Assembly: GCA_015057325.1 (NCBI GenBank)
Contig: SVEQ01000002.1
Location: 186,001 to 250,000 of the forward strand
Reading direction: 5' to 3'
From: Lachnospiraceae bacterium
GTDB taxonomy: Bacteria > Bacillota > Clostridia > Lachnospirales > Lachnospiraceae
Length of the DNA: 64,000 nucleotides
Shown in pieces: positions 18,152 through 27,205 of the stretch; within the stretch, counting starts at the first letter, position 1, and the number at the start of each line of letters is the position of its first letter. The notes beneath the pieces are model-generated. The model was not told the DNA's origin, did no database searches, and saw only the letters and a program-made list of their open reading frames with translations. Both the position numbers and the translations under genes were made by a program.

Positions 18152-18940
18152 CTATGCTCTAATATCCTTCTTTGAATATTTCACGTAGCCTACAATAATT
18201 CCAATCACCATAAATGCAACGCCACACGCCACATACTCGCTGTTTAGTGCGTGCTCATTTATTATATCAGAAGCCTCCGTATATCCAAACGGTGTGATAT
18301 ATTTGAGCACTTCCGCATCCTTTGAAATGTTCGCAATAATATTCAGAAAATACATAAGCGACGCAACGCCTATTCCGATTCCCGCACCGGCTTTGGTTAT
18401 AAATGCGGATATTCCGAAACATATTCCCGCAATCTCAAACTGCATTATAAGATACGCAAGGTGAAAAAGCATTATATCCTTCCACTCAACATCACCGTCA
18501 ATCATCAATACCGATACGCATGAGCAGACAAGTACTATCGCATTTAATATTATAATTACAACAAATGCTCCGAGAAGCTTTTCCGTGATAACTCTTACTC
18601 TCGATACAGGGTGAGTCATCAAAAACTCTGCAGTTCTGTCACGCTCCTCCTTCATAAGCGCACCAATTCCTGTAACCGCTGCAAAGAACGCGCCACCAAT
18701 CCCCAATATGTTGCCGCCCTCAACTCCGTAAAAGCCGATAAGCGTTCCGAAGTTTAACTGATCCATTCCAAATGCTGCCGTGAAATTGCCCATTGATGAA
18801 AACATCTCATTGACGCCATCCATTTCAGCCTCCATATCCGGATACATAAGCACGCACGCCGCAATAAGAAGTCCTATCGAAAGGCTCCATATAACAACTG
18901 ATAATCTTTGACTTTTTAATTCCTGCTTTAATATTGCCAT
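18152..18940 (-). CDS. ABC-2 type exporter permease (262 aa)
   Basis: Six predicted membrane segments, with the ABC-2 family hallmark of a loop MKEERDRTAEFLMTHPVSR between segments two and three. Chosen start is ATG 18940 (MAILKQ), because GAGGGG is spaced for it; the upstream ATG overlaps the site. It lies four bp after the ATPase stop and is the third gene of a TetR-ATPase-permease operon. Such exporters move drugs, bacteriocins or lipids; the substrate cannot be deduced. Confidence 0.83.
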   Translation of the reverse strand: MAILKQELKSQRLSVVIWSLSIGLLIAACVLMYPDMEAEMDGVNEMFSSMGNFTAAFGMDQLNFGTLIGFYGVEGGNILGIGGAFFAAVTGIGALMKEERDRTAEFLMTHPVSRVRVITEKLLGAFVVIIILNAIVLVCSCVSVLMIDGDVEWKDIMLFHLAYLIMQFEIAGICFGISAFITKAGAGIGIGVASLMYFLNIIANISKDAEVLKYITPFGYTEASDIINEHALNSEYVACGVAFMVIGIIVGYVKYSKKDIRA

Positions 18941-18944
18941 GTCA

Positions 18945-19811
18945 TCACCCCTCATAATAATTCATGAATATTTCTTCCAAACTTGGTTCTGTAATATTAA
19001 CGTTACTCAAATCGCTATCTGCCAGTTTCTTAAGGAGTAGTTTGACATCGCCCTTATACAGAAAACTTGTCACATCATTCTCAACCTTTAAGTCGTTGAT
19101 ACCGGAGATACCCTCGGCATCAAAATCACCTGTAAGCGTTACCTTCTTCGCACCTGTTTCCTCTAACTTCTCAACCTTGTCAGACACTATAATTCTTCCA
19201 TCTCGTATAAATGCTGCCGTGCGACAATGGTTTTGCACCTCTGAAAGAATATGCGAAGAGAAGAAGATAGTTGAACCTTTCTCATTCTGTTCTTTTAATA
19301 TTTCAAAAAACTCTCTCTGCATCAAAGGATCAAGTCCGCTTGTTGGCTCATCAAGAATCAAGAGTTCAGGCTCATGCTGAACTGCACAAACAATTCCGAC
19401 CTTCTTACGATTACCAAGTGATAAGTCATCAACCTTTTTATTGACGTCTATTGATAATCTATCACATAAAAGGTCTGCCTGTTCTTTGCATTTCTTATGA
19501 CGAAGATCTGCCGAATATTTAATAACTTCAGAAACCTTCATTCCGCTTGTAAAATTAATCTCCGACGGCAGATATCCAGCACGCGACAATATCTCATTTT
19601 TCTGCGATACTATATCGTATCCGAGTACCTTTGCACTTCCTGATGTCGGACTTATAAGTCCCAGCAAGGTTCTTATCGTAGTTGATTTGCCCGCACCATT
19701 TGGCCCGATAAAACCAAAGAAATCGCCCGTTTCTACAGAAAGTTCCAGTTCATTGATACCCCTGCTCGCCCCATACATTTTTGTAAGTTTATCTGTCTCA
19801 ATTGCGTTCAT
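18945..19811 (-). CDS. ABC transporter ATP-binding protein of an ABC-2 exporter (288 aa)
   Basis: Walker A GPNGAGKST at residues 36-44, signature LSLGNRKK, and Walker B LLILDEPTSGLD. LSLGN replaces LSGGQ, as is usual in the CcmA/DrrA-like exporter group. A C-terminal extension of about 80 residues follows the ATPase core. The start codon directly abuts the TetR stop (TAAATG), and its stop lies in the permease ribosome-binding site, so the three genes are translationally coupled. Confidence 0.88.
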   Translation of the reverse strand: MNAIETDKLTKMYGASRGINELELSVETGDFFGFIGPNGAGKSTTIRTLLGLISPTSGSAKVLGYDIVSQKNEILSRAGYLPSEINFTSGMKVSEVIKYSADLRHKKCKEQADLLCDRLSIDVNKKVDDLSLGNRKKVGIVCAVQHEPELLILDEPTSGLDPLMQREFFEILKEQNEKGSTIFFSSHILSEVQNHCRTAAFIRDGRIIVSDKVEKLEETGAKKVTLTGDFDAEGISGINDLKVENDVTSFLYKGDVKLLLKKLADSDLSNVNITEPSLEEIFMNYYEG

Positions 19812-20432
19812 TTATTCCGCCTCCCTTAGATATATTTTTTCCCAAAAATCTATCATTTTCTTGTAATCATCCCTAACACGCTCTATATCCAACTCACCAT
19901 CTGATTTTTGCAGCATCTCATACATATATCCCTCAGATGCCAGGTACATGTCACGATACATCATATTAAGATCAATGCCTTCCTTTATCTTTAAAGGATC
20001 AATATACGGAACGGTTACGCTTGTCTTAAGCTGAGTATACGGTTCTATAATTTTAAGCAATTCATCCTTAATCTCAGGATCTCTTTCATAGTATGCTCTT
20101 ATTGAGAAATTGCCCATATCGGGATATTCAAAATACATATTTATCTTTGCAATCAATGCATTATACATTATTTTAAAAATATCATTTCCCTCATAAATAT
20201 TGCTATTCATTAACCTCTGTTTGGTTATATCCTCTACCTGATGCCATAAAAAAAGATAGAATTCCTTTTTATTTTTAAAATAAAAAAATAATAGAGCCTT
20301 ACTGATTCCGGCCTCAGCAGCAATCTCATTCATAGGGCTTTTTCTGTATGAATTCTGCGAAAACACCCTAAAGCCCGCATTAATGATTCTGTTCTGCTTT
20401 TCTTTTGGCAGTGCGTAAAACTTATCATTCAT
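19812..20432 (-). CDS. TetR/AcrR family transcriptional regulator (206 aa)
   Basis: N-terminal TetR helix-turn-helix: KQNRIINAGFRVFSQNSYRKSPMNEIAAEAGISKALLFFYFKNKKEFYLFL (about residues 10-60). The C-terminal ligand domain is divergent. GGAGG spaced 9 bp selects the ATG at 20432. First gene of the exporter operon and probably its repressor: an inverted repeat overlaps the transcription start. Confidence 0.88.
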   Translation of the reverse strand: MNDKFYALPKEKQNRIINAGFRVFSQNSYRKSPMNEIAAEAGISKALLFFYFKNKKEFYLFLWHQVEDITKQRLMNSNIYEGNDIFKIMYNALIAKINMYFEYPDMGNFSIRAYYERDPEIKDELLKIIEPYTQLKTSVTVPYIDPLKIKEGIDLNMMYRDMYLASEGYMYEMLQKSDGELDIERVRDDYKKMIDFWEKIYLREAE

Positions 20433-20451
20433 ATCAACAAGCCTCCTGTCC

Positions 20452-20480
20452 ATTGACCAATTCGGTTAATAACAATTATA
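20452..20480 (-). promoter_or_regulatory. TetR operon promoter with overlapping operator-like repeat
   Basis: TATAAT on the minus strand (20475-20480) with a weak -35 (TTCTCA, 16-bp spacer). ATTGACC aattc GGTTAAT (20452-20470), an inverted repeat with one mismatch, covers the expected start site, as in many self-repressing TetR genes. Confidence 0.45.
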
Positions 20481-20519
20481 CCCCATTGACCGTATTTGAG
20501 AAGACCCCAAATTATAAAA

Positions 20520-20552
20520 ATATGCCGACAATCAAAATGATCATCGGCATAT
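20520..20552 (-). terminator. Terminator after the 133-aa membrane protein gene
   Basis: Nine-bp stem ATATGCCGA / TCGGCATAT followed by a five-T run on the minus strand, immediately past the stop codon at 20556. Confidence 0.75.
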
Positions 20553-20555
20553 CAA

Positions 20556-20957
20556 TCACAACTTATACTTATTCGAATACAGTGCCACAACTATTGTTGC
20601 AAGCGTGAATACTACAATGTCTACCACCCATGGGAAATGCAGCACATATGCCACTATGGAATACAGAGTATATGCGATTGCAAATATTCCAAAAAGTCTA
20701 AGATGCAGGAATGCATATCGTTTTCTTCGCTGGATGCCTGCCTCAACCGCCTGCTCAAAGGAAACTCCATTCATCCAGTACACCCTGTCCATGAAGTACA
20801 TCATCGCCATTAACGCAACCAAAGCAACGGCTGTAAATTCCATGAATACTCGTATAAGCAAATCTGCACCAAGTGGCAGAAATCCACAAGCAGACATCAA
20901 TCCCATATAAACAACCAGCCAAACAATTAAACCAAGATAACTCTTTTTCATATGCAT
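20556..20957 (-). CDS. Four-segment membrane protein of unknown function (133 aa)
   Basis: Hydrophobic throughout, with four predicted membrane segments (about residues 8-26, 34-52, 82-105 and 108-128) and a charged loop QRRKRYAFLHLR between the second and third. No family recognised. It starts 13 bp after the acyltransferase and ends at a terminator, so it is the last gene of that unit. Start could be the ATG at 20957 or 20951; spacing to AAAGG favours the first. Confidence 0.6.
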   Translation of the reverse strand: MHMKKSYLGLIVWLVVYMGLMSACGFLPLGADLLIRVFMEFTAVALVALMAMMYFMDRVYWMNGVSFEQAVEAGIQRRKRYAFLHLRLFGIFAIAYTLYSIVAYVLHFPWVVDIVVFTLATIVVALYSNKYKL

Positions 20958-20970
20958 GCACTACCTTTCT

Positions 20971-22044
20971 TCAGGACTTTTTCTTCTTCATGCCAAGTAC
21001 CATCCATCTGTACCCCGGAATGCGTGATATGATCTCATAAAGAATATATCCGCCTCCAAATCCTGCGATAAGACTAAGCATATATGCTAAAGGTGCCGAT
21101 ACCAGCCCCGGCTTTGCAAGATAAAGTCCAACCGCTGATATTCCAAGATAATGGAACACGTAAAGTCCAAAACTTCTTGTGCTCATCCACTTTGTAAATG
21201 CATTGGCGAAGTCAAAGTATTTTGCAAAGCATCCAATTAACGCAAGACACATAAAATAACTGTACGAAAGAAACAGTACGGAACGATTGACCGGCTTATC
21301 GGCATAATTATCACCGAAATACTTAATGCAGAACCATATACAAAGGACTACTGATACTGCCAATAACAATAAGCTCCATTTCTTCAACACTTCTATTACT
21401 TCGTCATGAGATAACACATAATATCCAAGCAGAAATACGAAGAAATAATAACCAAACCGATACACTACAATAAGTGGCGTATTAAGTATCTGCGCCATCA
21501 AAAATGCAGGAACAAACAGTGCTATAAGAACCGGAAAATTAACCTTCCTGCCTATATTAAGCAATGCTCCCTTCTCAATCTTTTTAACAACAATAAGAAG
21601 TAATGAGAATATCCAAAGCAACTGTATATACCATAGCACTCCTATACCACTTAATATTGTTCCAATCACCTTGCCGACAGGCGGCAATTCATCACTATTG
21701 ATAACTCCCGATATAGATGCATTGACATACCCCTGAATAAATTGAAATGCAAAAAGTCCTATTGTTACAGGCACTAGTAATTTACTTGTTCTGCTCTTAA
21801 TAAATTCCTTATTTGTATGGTTATCAAGATACAGTTTTGAACTAATTCCCGAAACCATGAATAAGATTGGCATAAACCATGGATATACTATATACTGATA
21901 TACATCATAATATTGCACATCAAGGCTGGTTATCTTACCTACCACACCAACGATTCCTTCGGCATTATACATATAGAACACATGGTAGATTACAACAAGA
22001 ACTACCGTAAACCATCTTATATTATCTAAATAATGCTTTCTCAT
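20971..22044 (-). CDS. Acyltransferase 3 family membrane protein (357 aa)
   Basis: About ten membrane segments; the N-terminal RKHYLDNIRWFTVVLVVIYHVFYMYNA segment contains the conserved Arg-Trp and His of acyltransferase 3 (OafA/YrhL-like) proteins, which O-acetylate or succinylate surface glycans. The ATG at 22044 has GGGAG 10 bp upstream; the longer reading starts at a non-ATG codon without a site. Located between the SPFH/RHH pair and a small membrane protein. Substrate unknown. Confidence 0.82.
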   Translation of the reverse strand: MRKHYLDNIRWFTVVLVVIYHVFYMYNAEGIVGVVGKITSLDVQYYDVYQYIVYPWFMPILFMVSGISSKLYLDNHTNKEFIKSRTSKLLVPVTIGLFAFQFIQGYVNASISGVINSDELPPVGKVIGTILSGIGVLWYIQLLWIFSLLLIVVKKIEKGALLNIGRKVNFPVLIALFVPAFLMAQILNTPLIVVYRFGYYFFVFLLGYYVLSHDEVIEVLKKWSLLLLAVSVVLCIWFCIKYFGDNYADKPVNRSVLFLSYSYFMCLALIGCFAKYFDFANAFTKWMSTRSFGLYVFHYLGISAVGLYLAKPGLVSAPLAYMLSLIAGFGGGYILYEIISRIPGYRWMVLGMKKKKS

Positions 22045-22101
22045 AATTACAATTCTCCCGTTCTCTTGCACCAATTAAGCAAGTCATTTCACAAAATACC
22101 A

Positions 22102-22299
22102 TTACTTGATATTAAACTCCGGTGATTCATCAAGAGTCTGCGATACATACTTACCGTCTTTCTTTCTCTGCTTAACACATTCTGTAAGCAGATACTCTAT
22201 CTGTCCGTTGACAGATCTAAAATCATCCTCCGCCCATGCGGCAATGGCATCGTAGAGCTTCGCATTAAGGCGAAGGGGTACCTGTTTCTTTTCAGCCAT
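22102..22299 (-). CDS. Arc-like ribbon-helix-helix DNA-binding protein (65 aa)
   Basis: Residues 4-45, KKQVPLRLNAKLYDAIAAWAEDDFRSVNGQIEYLLTECVKQ, fit the beta-strand, helix, helix pattern of Arc/MetJ-type regulators (alternating VPLRL strand and SVNGQIE turn). The ATG overlaps the SPFH stop codon by one base, so translation is coupled. Arc-like proteins bind tandem short sites as dimers of dimers; an array of TGATATCA-like boxes lies at the promoter of this two-gene operon and is the obvious candidate target. Confidence 0.82.
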   Translation of the reverse strand: MAEKKQVPLRLNAKLYDAIAAWAEDDFRSVNGQIEYLLTECVKQRKKDGKYVSQTLDESPEFNIK

Positions 22300-23315
22300 T
22301 AATAAAGGCTACCTGAATTAACGACCGGCTGCGCGTCGTGGTTGCCGCAAAGAACAACAAGCAGATTGGAAACCATTGCCGCCTTACGCTCCTCATCCAA
22401 ATCTACCATATTACCTTCTTTGAGTCTTTCAAGTGCCATTTCAACCATACCAACAGCACCGTCAACTATCATCTTCCTTGCATCGATAATTGCTGCTGCC
22501 TGCTGTCTCTGAAGCATTACTGCTGCAATCTCTGTTGCATAAGCAAGATATGTAATTCTTGCATCAACTATCTCAAGTCCTGCGTCCTTAACCTTGTCCT
22601 GAATCTCCTCTTTGATACGATTTGCAACAAGTTCAGTCGAACCACGAAGACTTCCGTCATCTGCCTGACCGTCACCTGTTGTATCTACATTGTCAGTAAC
22701 ATCATACGGATAAACCTTAACGACATTTCTTACTGCCGCATCACACTGCAATGAAAGATATTCCTTATAATTATCTACTGCAAAAACTGCCTTGGCAGTA
22801 TCATTTACTCTCCACATAACTGCCACAGCAACTTCCACCGGATTACCCAAAACATCATTAACTTTCTGTTTGCTATTAGAAAGAGTCATAACCTTAAGCG
22901 ATATCTTCTTGCTCATAATAGCTGCAGCTGCTTCTGCTGTCTCTGCTGACGATTTAGATGAACCGCCGTTAATATCACCACTCTGTCCAAGTCTTGTTCC
23001 TGCTGCAGGGTTAAATGCTGTAACAAACGGATTAACAAAGAAGAATCCGTCACCCTTAAGTGTTCCAACATACTTACCAAAAAGTGTAAGAACAAGCGCC
23101 TCATTGGGCTTAAGAACTTTAAGTCCTAAGAAAAGCAACCAGCCAAGGCAAAGGTATATTCCGCTGATAACCGCAATAAGAGGATTGCTATTTGTTCCTC
23201 CATATATAATGCCTACTGTAGCTACCGCATAAAGCGCCAGTATCAGAAAAAGCATCAAGCCTCCTGTCTTGTGTCCACTAATAATTTTCTCCTCAATAAT
23301 CTTGTTGTCTTCCAT
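22299..23315 (-). CDS. SPFH (band 7/prohibitin-like) membrane protein (338 aa)
   Basis: Two N-terminal membrane segments (about residues 18-36 and 43-63) are followed by [30 protein letters not shown], the classic start of an SPFH domain, and a C-terminal helical region with [36 protein letters not shown] proteins oligomerise in membranes and scaffold microdomains or proteases. No NfeD partner is adjacent; instead the next gene is an Arc-like regulator. AAGGAGG site upstream of the ATG. Confidence 0.88.
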   Translation of the reverse strand: MEDNKIIEEKIISGHKTGGLMLFLILALYAVATVGIIYGGTNSNPLIAVISGIYLCLGWLLFLGLKVLKPNEALVLTLFGKYVGTLKGDGFFFVNPFVTAFNPAAGTRLGQSGDINGGSSKSSAETAEAAAAIMSKKISLKVMTLSNSKQKVNDVLGNPVEVAVAVMWRVNDTAKAVFAVDNYKEYLSLQCDAAVRNVVKVYPYDVTDNVDTTGDGQADDGSLRGSTELVANRIKEEIQDKVKDAGLEIVDARITYLAYATEIAAVMLQRQQAAAIIDARKMIVDGAVGMVEMALERLKEGNMVDLDEERKAAMVSNLLVVLCGNHDAQPVVNSGSLY

Positions 23316-23362
23316 AAGTCATTCCTCCTTACCATTGTATATAAATTAAATACTACTGCGAA

Positions 23363-23421
23363 AGATATCACCTTCAGCATATGATATAGAATCATTTCTC
23401 TGTGATATCATTCTGATATCA
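23363..23421. promoter_or_regulatory. Array of TGATATCA-like boxes at the SPFH-RHH promoter
   Basis: Boxes AGATATCA (23363-23370), TGATATAG (23382-23389), TGATATCA (23403-23410) and TGATATCA (23414-23421) are spaced 19, 21 and 11 bp, close to two, two and one helical turns. They occupy the region from the -10 hexamer into the leader. Confidence 0.5.
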
Positions 23422-23451
23422 TTATAATAACACATAATTTCCCAATGTCAA
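23421..23451 (-). promoter_or_regulatory. Promoter of the SPFH-RHH operon
   Basis: Perfect TTGACA (23446-23451) with TATTAT at 16-bp spacing (23424-23429) or TATAAT at 19 bp (23421-23426). Confidence 0.7.
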
Positions 23452-23462
23452 GATAGAAAATG

Positions 23463-23494
23463 AAAAAAGCACCCGCTAAATTAGCGAGTGCTTT
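23463..23494 (-). terminator. Terminator of the GH16 gene
   Basis: Strong stem AAAGCACTCGCTAA / TTAGCGGGTGCTTT on the minus strand followed by a T run. A tract of eight G (plus strand, 23496-23503) lies just upstream of the hairpin in the transcript sense. Confidence 0.8.
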
Positions 23495-23528
23495 AGGGGG
23501 GGGTATGAAATTGAAGGAATATAAACAA

Positions 23529-24926
23529 TTATTCCGTAATATCCTCGTATCTAACATTCTGGATATGCACAGTCGATGTATATCCATGATGACCCATATT
23601 AAACTCAAGTCGTCCGTTATTGTCATCTTTCTCATCTGATGTAAACTCAAATGTGAATGTCTGATATTCTGTAGTTAAATCAAGCGTTGTATCCTGTAAG
23701 TATCTTATCCATCCTGCTGTCGGAGCAGATACACATACAACAATATCTCTAGCCTCATCAGCCTTGGCATCAAAAGTTACTCTATAAGTATGTCCCTTAA
23801 TAACAGGAAGTTCAGGCTGTACAAGCTGTACTGAATACTCTTCTGTTCCATCATTTTCTGATGTGATAGTCATTGTATTATCAGCAATCGAAGCTTCACC
23901 CTCGCCACCGTTGAAGAGAAGGAACTTCCAATTAACATCATCTGTAAGATCCTCTGCCTCAGAGAAATCACCGTTGAAGATATAATTACCATCTTCTAAT
24001 GGCTCTCTATACTGTACTTCCGGTTTAGATACGTTAGTATCATACTCATCCTTCTGATATACTCTTACATAATCGATTTCAAACTCAGCCTTGTCAAAAT
24101 CAGTTGAATCGTCAGGATTACCCGGCCAGTCACCACCAACAGCTAAGTTCATCTGTACAAAAAATGGCTGATCAAATGGTGCCGGATAAGGCTTCTCGTC
24201 CTCACCCTGAACTGCTGTAAACCAATCATTTACTGTGAGTACAAGCTCATCATCAGTATAGAAGCGCATCTCTCCCGGCTCCCACTCTACTGAATACTCA
24301 TGGAAATCTTCTGAATAACTTCCGCTATCCAATACTCTTGTACCCTGCTGCTCTGCATGTGGCTCACCATAATGAATTGTAGAATATGAAGTCTTGGTAT
24401 CATCACCAAGTACTTCCATGATATCTATCTCACCACATTTTGGCCACTGTCCGTAATGTTGCTCATCCTGAGGCATCATCCAAATAGCAGGCCACAAACC
24501 TTTTCCTTCAGGAACCTTTGCACTTACAACAACTTTACCATATGTAAAGTCAGTCTTATTCTGTCCTTTAATCTTACCTGATGTATAGTAATCCTTACCG
24601 TCTTTTTCTGTCTTAATTGCCTTAAGTACCATCTTACCGTCTCTTACAAAAACGTTGTCAGTAGATGTTGTATACTCCTGTAATTCGTTATTGGTCCAAC
24701 CCGGCTCATGTGGATCGTAATCCCATTTACTTTCATCCATAGAGTCTCCGTCGAACTCATCACTCCACAAGAGGTTATAACCTTCAAGTTCGGGTGTTTC
24801 TGTCTTTTCTACAGTCTCATTTGTAGATGCTTCTGTACTGTTTCCTCCGGTCTTACCGCATGCTGTAACCATTGACACTGTCATAACTGCAGCAAGTGCG
24901 ATACACATACATTTTCTAAGCCTCAT
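23529..24926 (-). CDS. GH16 beta-glucanase (laminarinase/lichenase-like) lipoprotein with C-terminal CBM (465 aa)
   Basis: Lipoprotein signal with lipobox VTAC (Cys23), then a Thr/Glu-rich linker. The GH16 catalytic domain covers about residues 48-290: LLWSDEFDGDSMDESKW at its start and the catalytic EIDIME near residue 167 (nucleophile and acid/base Glu with the assisting Asp). The EIDIME form is that of beta-1,3- and beta-1,3-1,4-glucanases. A C-terminal carbohydrate-binding module of CBM4/9 type (about 310-462, NGDFSEAEDLTDDVNWKF to HIQNVRYEDI) follows. The product is a surface-tethered glucan hydrolase for plant or yeast beta-glucan. Monocistronic. Confidence 0.9.
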   Translation of the reverse strand: MRLRKCMCIALAAVMTVSMVTACGKTGGNSTEASTNETVEKTETPELEGYNLLWSDEFDGDSMDESKWDYDPHEPGWTNNELQEYTTSTDNVFVRDGKMVLKAIKTEKDGKDYYTSGKIKGQNKTDFTYGKVVVSAKVPEGKGLWPAIWMMPQDEQHYGQWPKCGEIDIMEVLGDDTKTSYSTIHYGEPHAEQQGTRVLDSGSYSEDFHEYSVEWEPGEMRFYTDDELVLTVNDWFTAVQGEDEKPYPAPFDQPFFVQMNLAVGGDWPGNPDDSTDFDKAEFEIDYVRVYQKDEYDTNVSKPEVQYREPLEDGNYIFNGDFSEAEDLTDDVNWKFLLFNGGEGEASIADNTMTITSENDGTEEYSVQLVQPELPVIKGHTYRVTFDAKADEARDIVVCVSAPTAGWIRYLQDTTLDLTTEYQTFTFEFTSDEKDDNNGRLEFNMGHHGYTSTVHIQNVRYEDITE

Positions 24927-25117
24927 ATAATCTCCTCCGTTCTAAAAATACATCTTGTCTTTTTGTTACTTTTGTATTACTCCTCCAAGATATATAATAT
25001 ATTAACATTTTATCCGAAAACACACAATTATCTTTGCCTTTTTATGTTGTTTTTATCATTATTCTGACATTATTAAAATATTATACAAATCATTTTGTGC
25101 ATGTATTTTTCTTTAAT

Positions 25118-25147
25118 TTAACAATACTTATACACTCTTTATATAAT
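25118..25147 (+). promoter_or_regulatory. Promoter of the 311-aa lipoprotein gene
   Basis: TTAACA (25118-25123), 18-bp spacer, TATAAT (25142-25147), 46 bp upstream of the start codon. Confidence 0.5.
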
Positions 25148-25193
25148 CTATGGTATCATTTATAAAAAGTATGAAAGAAAGGAAAGAGTTCCA

Positions 25194-26129
25194 ATGAAAA
25201 TAAAAAAATATTCCATATTAATAATTGCGGCTCTATGCCTTCTTCTTACAGGTTGTGGCCATGTCAAAAGTGCCAAAAAACTTTTCAAACAAGCCAAAAG
25301 AGAACATGGCAAGTGCGAAGTGGTTTCCAAATCAGAAACAAAAGAAAAAACCGTTGTTCGTCTCCGTGATGATTTGCAGGGATTTGAATATGAAATAGTA
25401 AGTGCCATGCATGGTATCGTCATAGATGGTTCTTCCTTTGGTTCGCTTCCAAGCACAACCGACTCTTTTGAAATGAGTCTTCATTCTTATGTTACCGACC
25501 AATTAAAACCCAAATTAGATAAACTATGCACAAAATATAACGCCACATACGAAGACGGCTACGACAAAGAATTAATAAAATTTATCCTGACTTCTCCAAA
25601 CAAGGATGCCAATGCTGTCCCACTTGTGGAAGCTGCCGCAAAGCTTTATCAGGAATACAATGTTGAAAACCGTTTGGATAAATGCTATGTTTCAGTAGAA
25701 CATGATAATAAATGGTTCAAGGAAAAATACCCATATCCGACCGACCCCGAAACACTTTATTCTGAAGACAGCTACCTCTATTCAAGTGCCGGTTCTTCTA
25801 TTGCAAAACACATTGGGAGTGCCAACCTTCCCGATTGTACATTCAGAGACAAAGAAGCCGAAACAGATGACTACTATCTTGAAATGGCTAAAATGAAGAA
25901 TCCCGACGCTGTATTTGTACGCAAAGAAAAGAAGACCTTTGCCGATAGCGGTGCAAACCTTCACGACGTTATGCACACCATAGGTGAAAAGTCTCCTGAA
26001 AAAACGACCGACCCTGTAACATTTTATTATTATTCGGTAAACGGGAAAGAATTCTATTTGTGTGATTTTCTTGTTCAAGATACCGGCACATGGTATACCA
26101 ACTACAACGAAGTATTTTTAAAGAAATAA
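25194..26129 (+). CDS. Lipoprotein of unknown function (311 aa)
   Basis: Signal peptide with lipobox LLTGC (Cys21), then a Lys-rich segment and a soluble domain. No family recognised; mixed alpha/beta character with conserved-looking stretches such as YYSVNGKEFYLCDFLVQDTGTWYTNYNE at the end. AAAGGA ribosome-binding site upstream. It is one of the few plus-strand genes, divergent from the GH16 gene and convergent with the VanY-like gene. No terminator is evident in the 16-bp gap to the convergent gene. Confidence 0.65.
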   Translation: MKIKKYSILIIAALCLLLTGCGHVKSAKKLFKQAKREHGKCEVVSKSETKEKTVVRLRDDLQGFEYEIVSAMHGIVIDGSSFGSLPSTTDSFEMSLHSYVTDQLKPKLDKLCTKYNATYEDGYDKELIKFILTSPNKDANAVPLVEAAAKLYQEYNVENRLDKCYVSVEHDNKWFKEKYPYPTDPETLYSEDSYLYSSAGSSIAKHIGSANLPDCTFRDKEAETDDYYLEMAKMKNPDAVFVRKEKKTFADSGANLHDVMHTIGEKSPEKTTDPVTFYYYSVNGKEFYLCDFLVQDTGTWYTNYNEVFLKK

Positions 26130-26145
26130 TTGTTATATCTTTATA

Positions 26146-27018
26146 TCAATTCACATATTCCTCTAATGTAAGACCGCATTCATACATTTGGGCTGCGGCC
26201 TCCTTACCTACATATCGATAATGCCACGGCTCATAATCAATTCCGGTTATGTCCTCTTTGTCCTGCGGATATCTTAAAATGAAACCGTATTTATACGCAT
26301 TATTATATAACCACTCATATACATCTTCATTATCAGAACCCATTTCCTCTGCTGCATTTATATCAAGTGCGATACCAAGCTCATGTTCAGATGTTCCCGG
26401 TTTTGCAACCCATTTCTTTGCAAGTTTTTTTGCTCCTGCTTTCGAATGACCTTCAGCCCTATACGCATCAATTTTATCCTGCATCATTTTCTCCTGTTCT
26501 TCATATGTGCGATAACCTTCTCCGACAACCGGATACACACCCTCTGCTCTCATGTCATCAAACATGTTCTGTAAATCAGGATAAATTCTGGAATCAACCT
26601 GCACACCGTTCGAAAGCGTCGTCAATTCTACATCATATCCATCAGGAACCGGGTTATTTTTATTTACAAGAATCAACTTCCAGTCACCATCATATACTCT
26701 CCCGGCCTCATCACCTTTATTTTTAAAAAGACTAAATGAAAGTTTCGTCAGACCACTTTGCTTAATACCACCCTCAGGCACATCTATATAATCTCCAAAA
26801 GACATAAGACTGTCACTATTTCTTACAATATACCTACGCATATCTGCGCCGACACAAACTATCAAAAAGAAAAAACCGACAGCCGCCACAAGCATTGCAT
26901 TATTCTTTATGTGCTGTCTTTTTTTCTTTCTCAACACTTTTTTACTTTTAACATTTCTTTTAGTACTGGTTCTGTAATCTGTGTAATCATCAAATCCTAC
27001 AATTTCTCCTATCTGCAT
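26146..27018 (-). CDS. VanY-type D-alanyl-D-alanine carboxypeptidase, M15 family (290 aa)
   Basis: One N-terminal membrane anchor (about residues 40-60) and an extracellular M15B peptidase domain. The zinc site is SEHELGIALDI (SxHxxGxAxD) plus EPWHYRYVG, giving the His-Asp-His triad, with the substrate-binding GEGYRTYEEQ upstream. Such enzymes trim terminal D-Ala from peptidoglycan precursors. The start ATG at 27018 is selected by GGAGGT. It lies downstream of a VanRS-like pair but beyond a strong terminator, so it is a separate transcription unit. No VanG/VanA ligase, VanX or VanT is near, so this is not a full glycopeptide-resistance cluster. Confidence 0.87.
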   Translation of the reverse strand: MQIGEIVGFDDYTDYRTSTKRNVKSKKVLRKKKRQHIKNNAMLVAAVGFFFLIVCVGADMRRYIVRNSDSLMSFGDYIDVPEGGIKQSGLTKLSFSLFKNKGDEAGRVYDGDWKLILVNKNNPVPDGYDVELTTLSNGVQVDSRIYPDLQNMFDDMRAEGVYPVVGEGYRTYEEQEKMMQDKIDAYRAEGHSKAGAKKLAKKWVAKPGTSEHELGIALDINAAEEMGSDNEDVYEWLYNNAYKYGFILRYPQDKEDITGIDYEPWHYRYVGKEAAAQMYECGLTLEEYVN

Positions 27019-27081
27019 AAATGCCACCTCCATTATATTTACGTCTATCTAATAGTTATCAGACAGATTATCTAAATAAAA

Positions 27082-27109
27082 AATGTACCGATTTGTTTCT
27101 CGGTACATT
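27082..27109 (-). terminator. Terminator of the response regulator-kinase operon
   Basis: Ten-bp stem AATGTACCGA / TCGGTACATT followed by a seven-T run on the minus strand. Confidence 0.85.
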
Positions 27110-27205
27110 AAAGATAGCAAATATATAATTGTAGTGTTTTCGTAATTTCTATAAAGTATCTTGCATTTATATGCTATATTTCTTACGATAATCTTACAGA
27201 CGTAA

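Noticed and set aside
23495-23503. Eight-G tract as a phase-variation switch
   Set aside because: It lies outside any coding frame, between the GH16 stop and its terminator, so slippage would not alter a protein.
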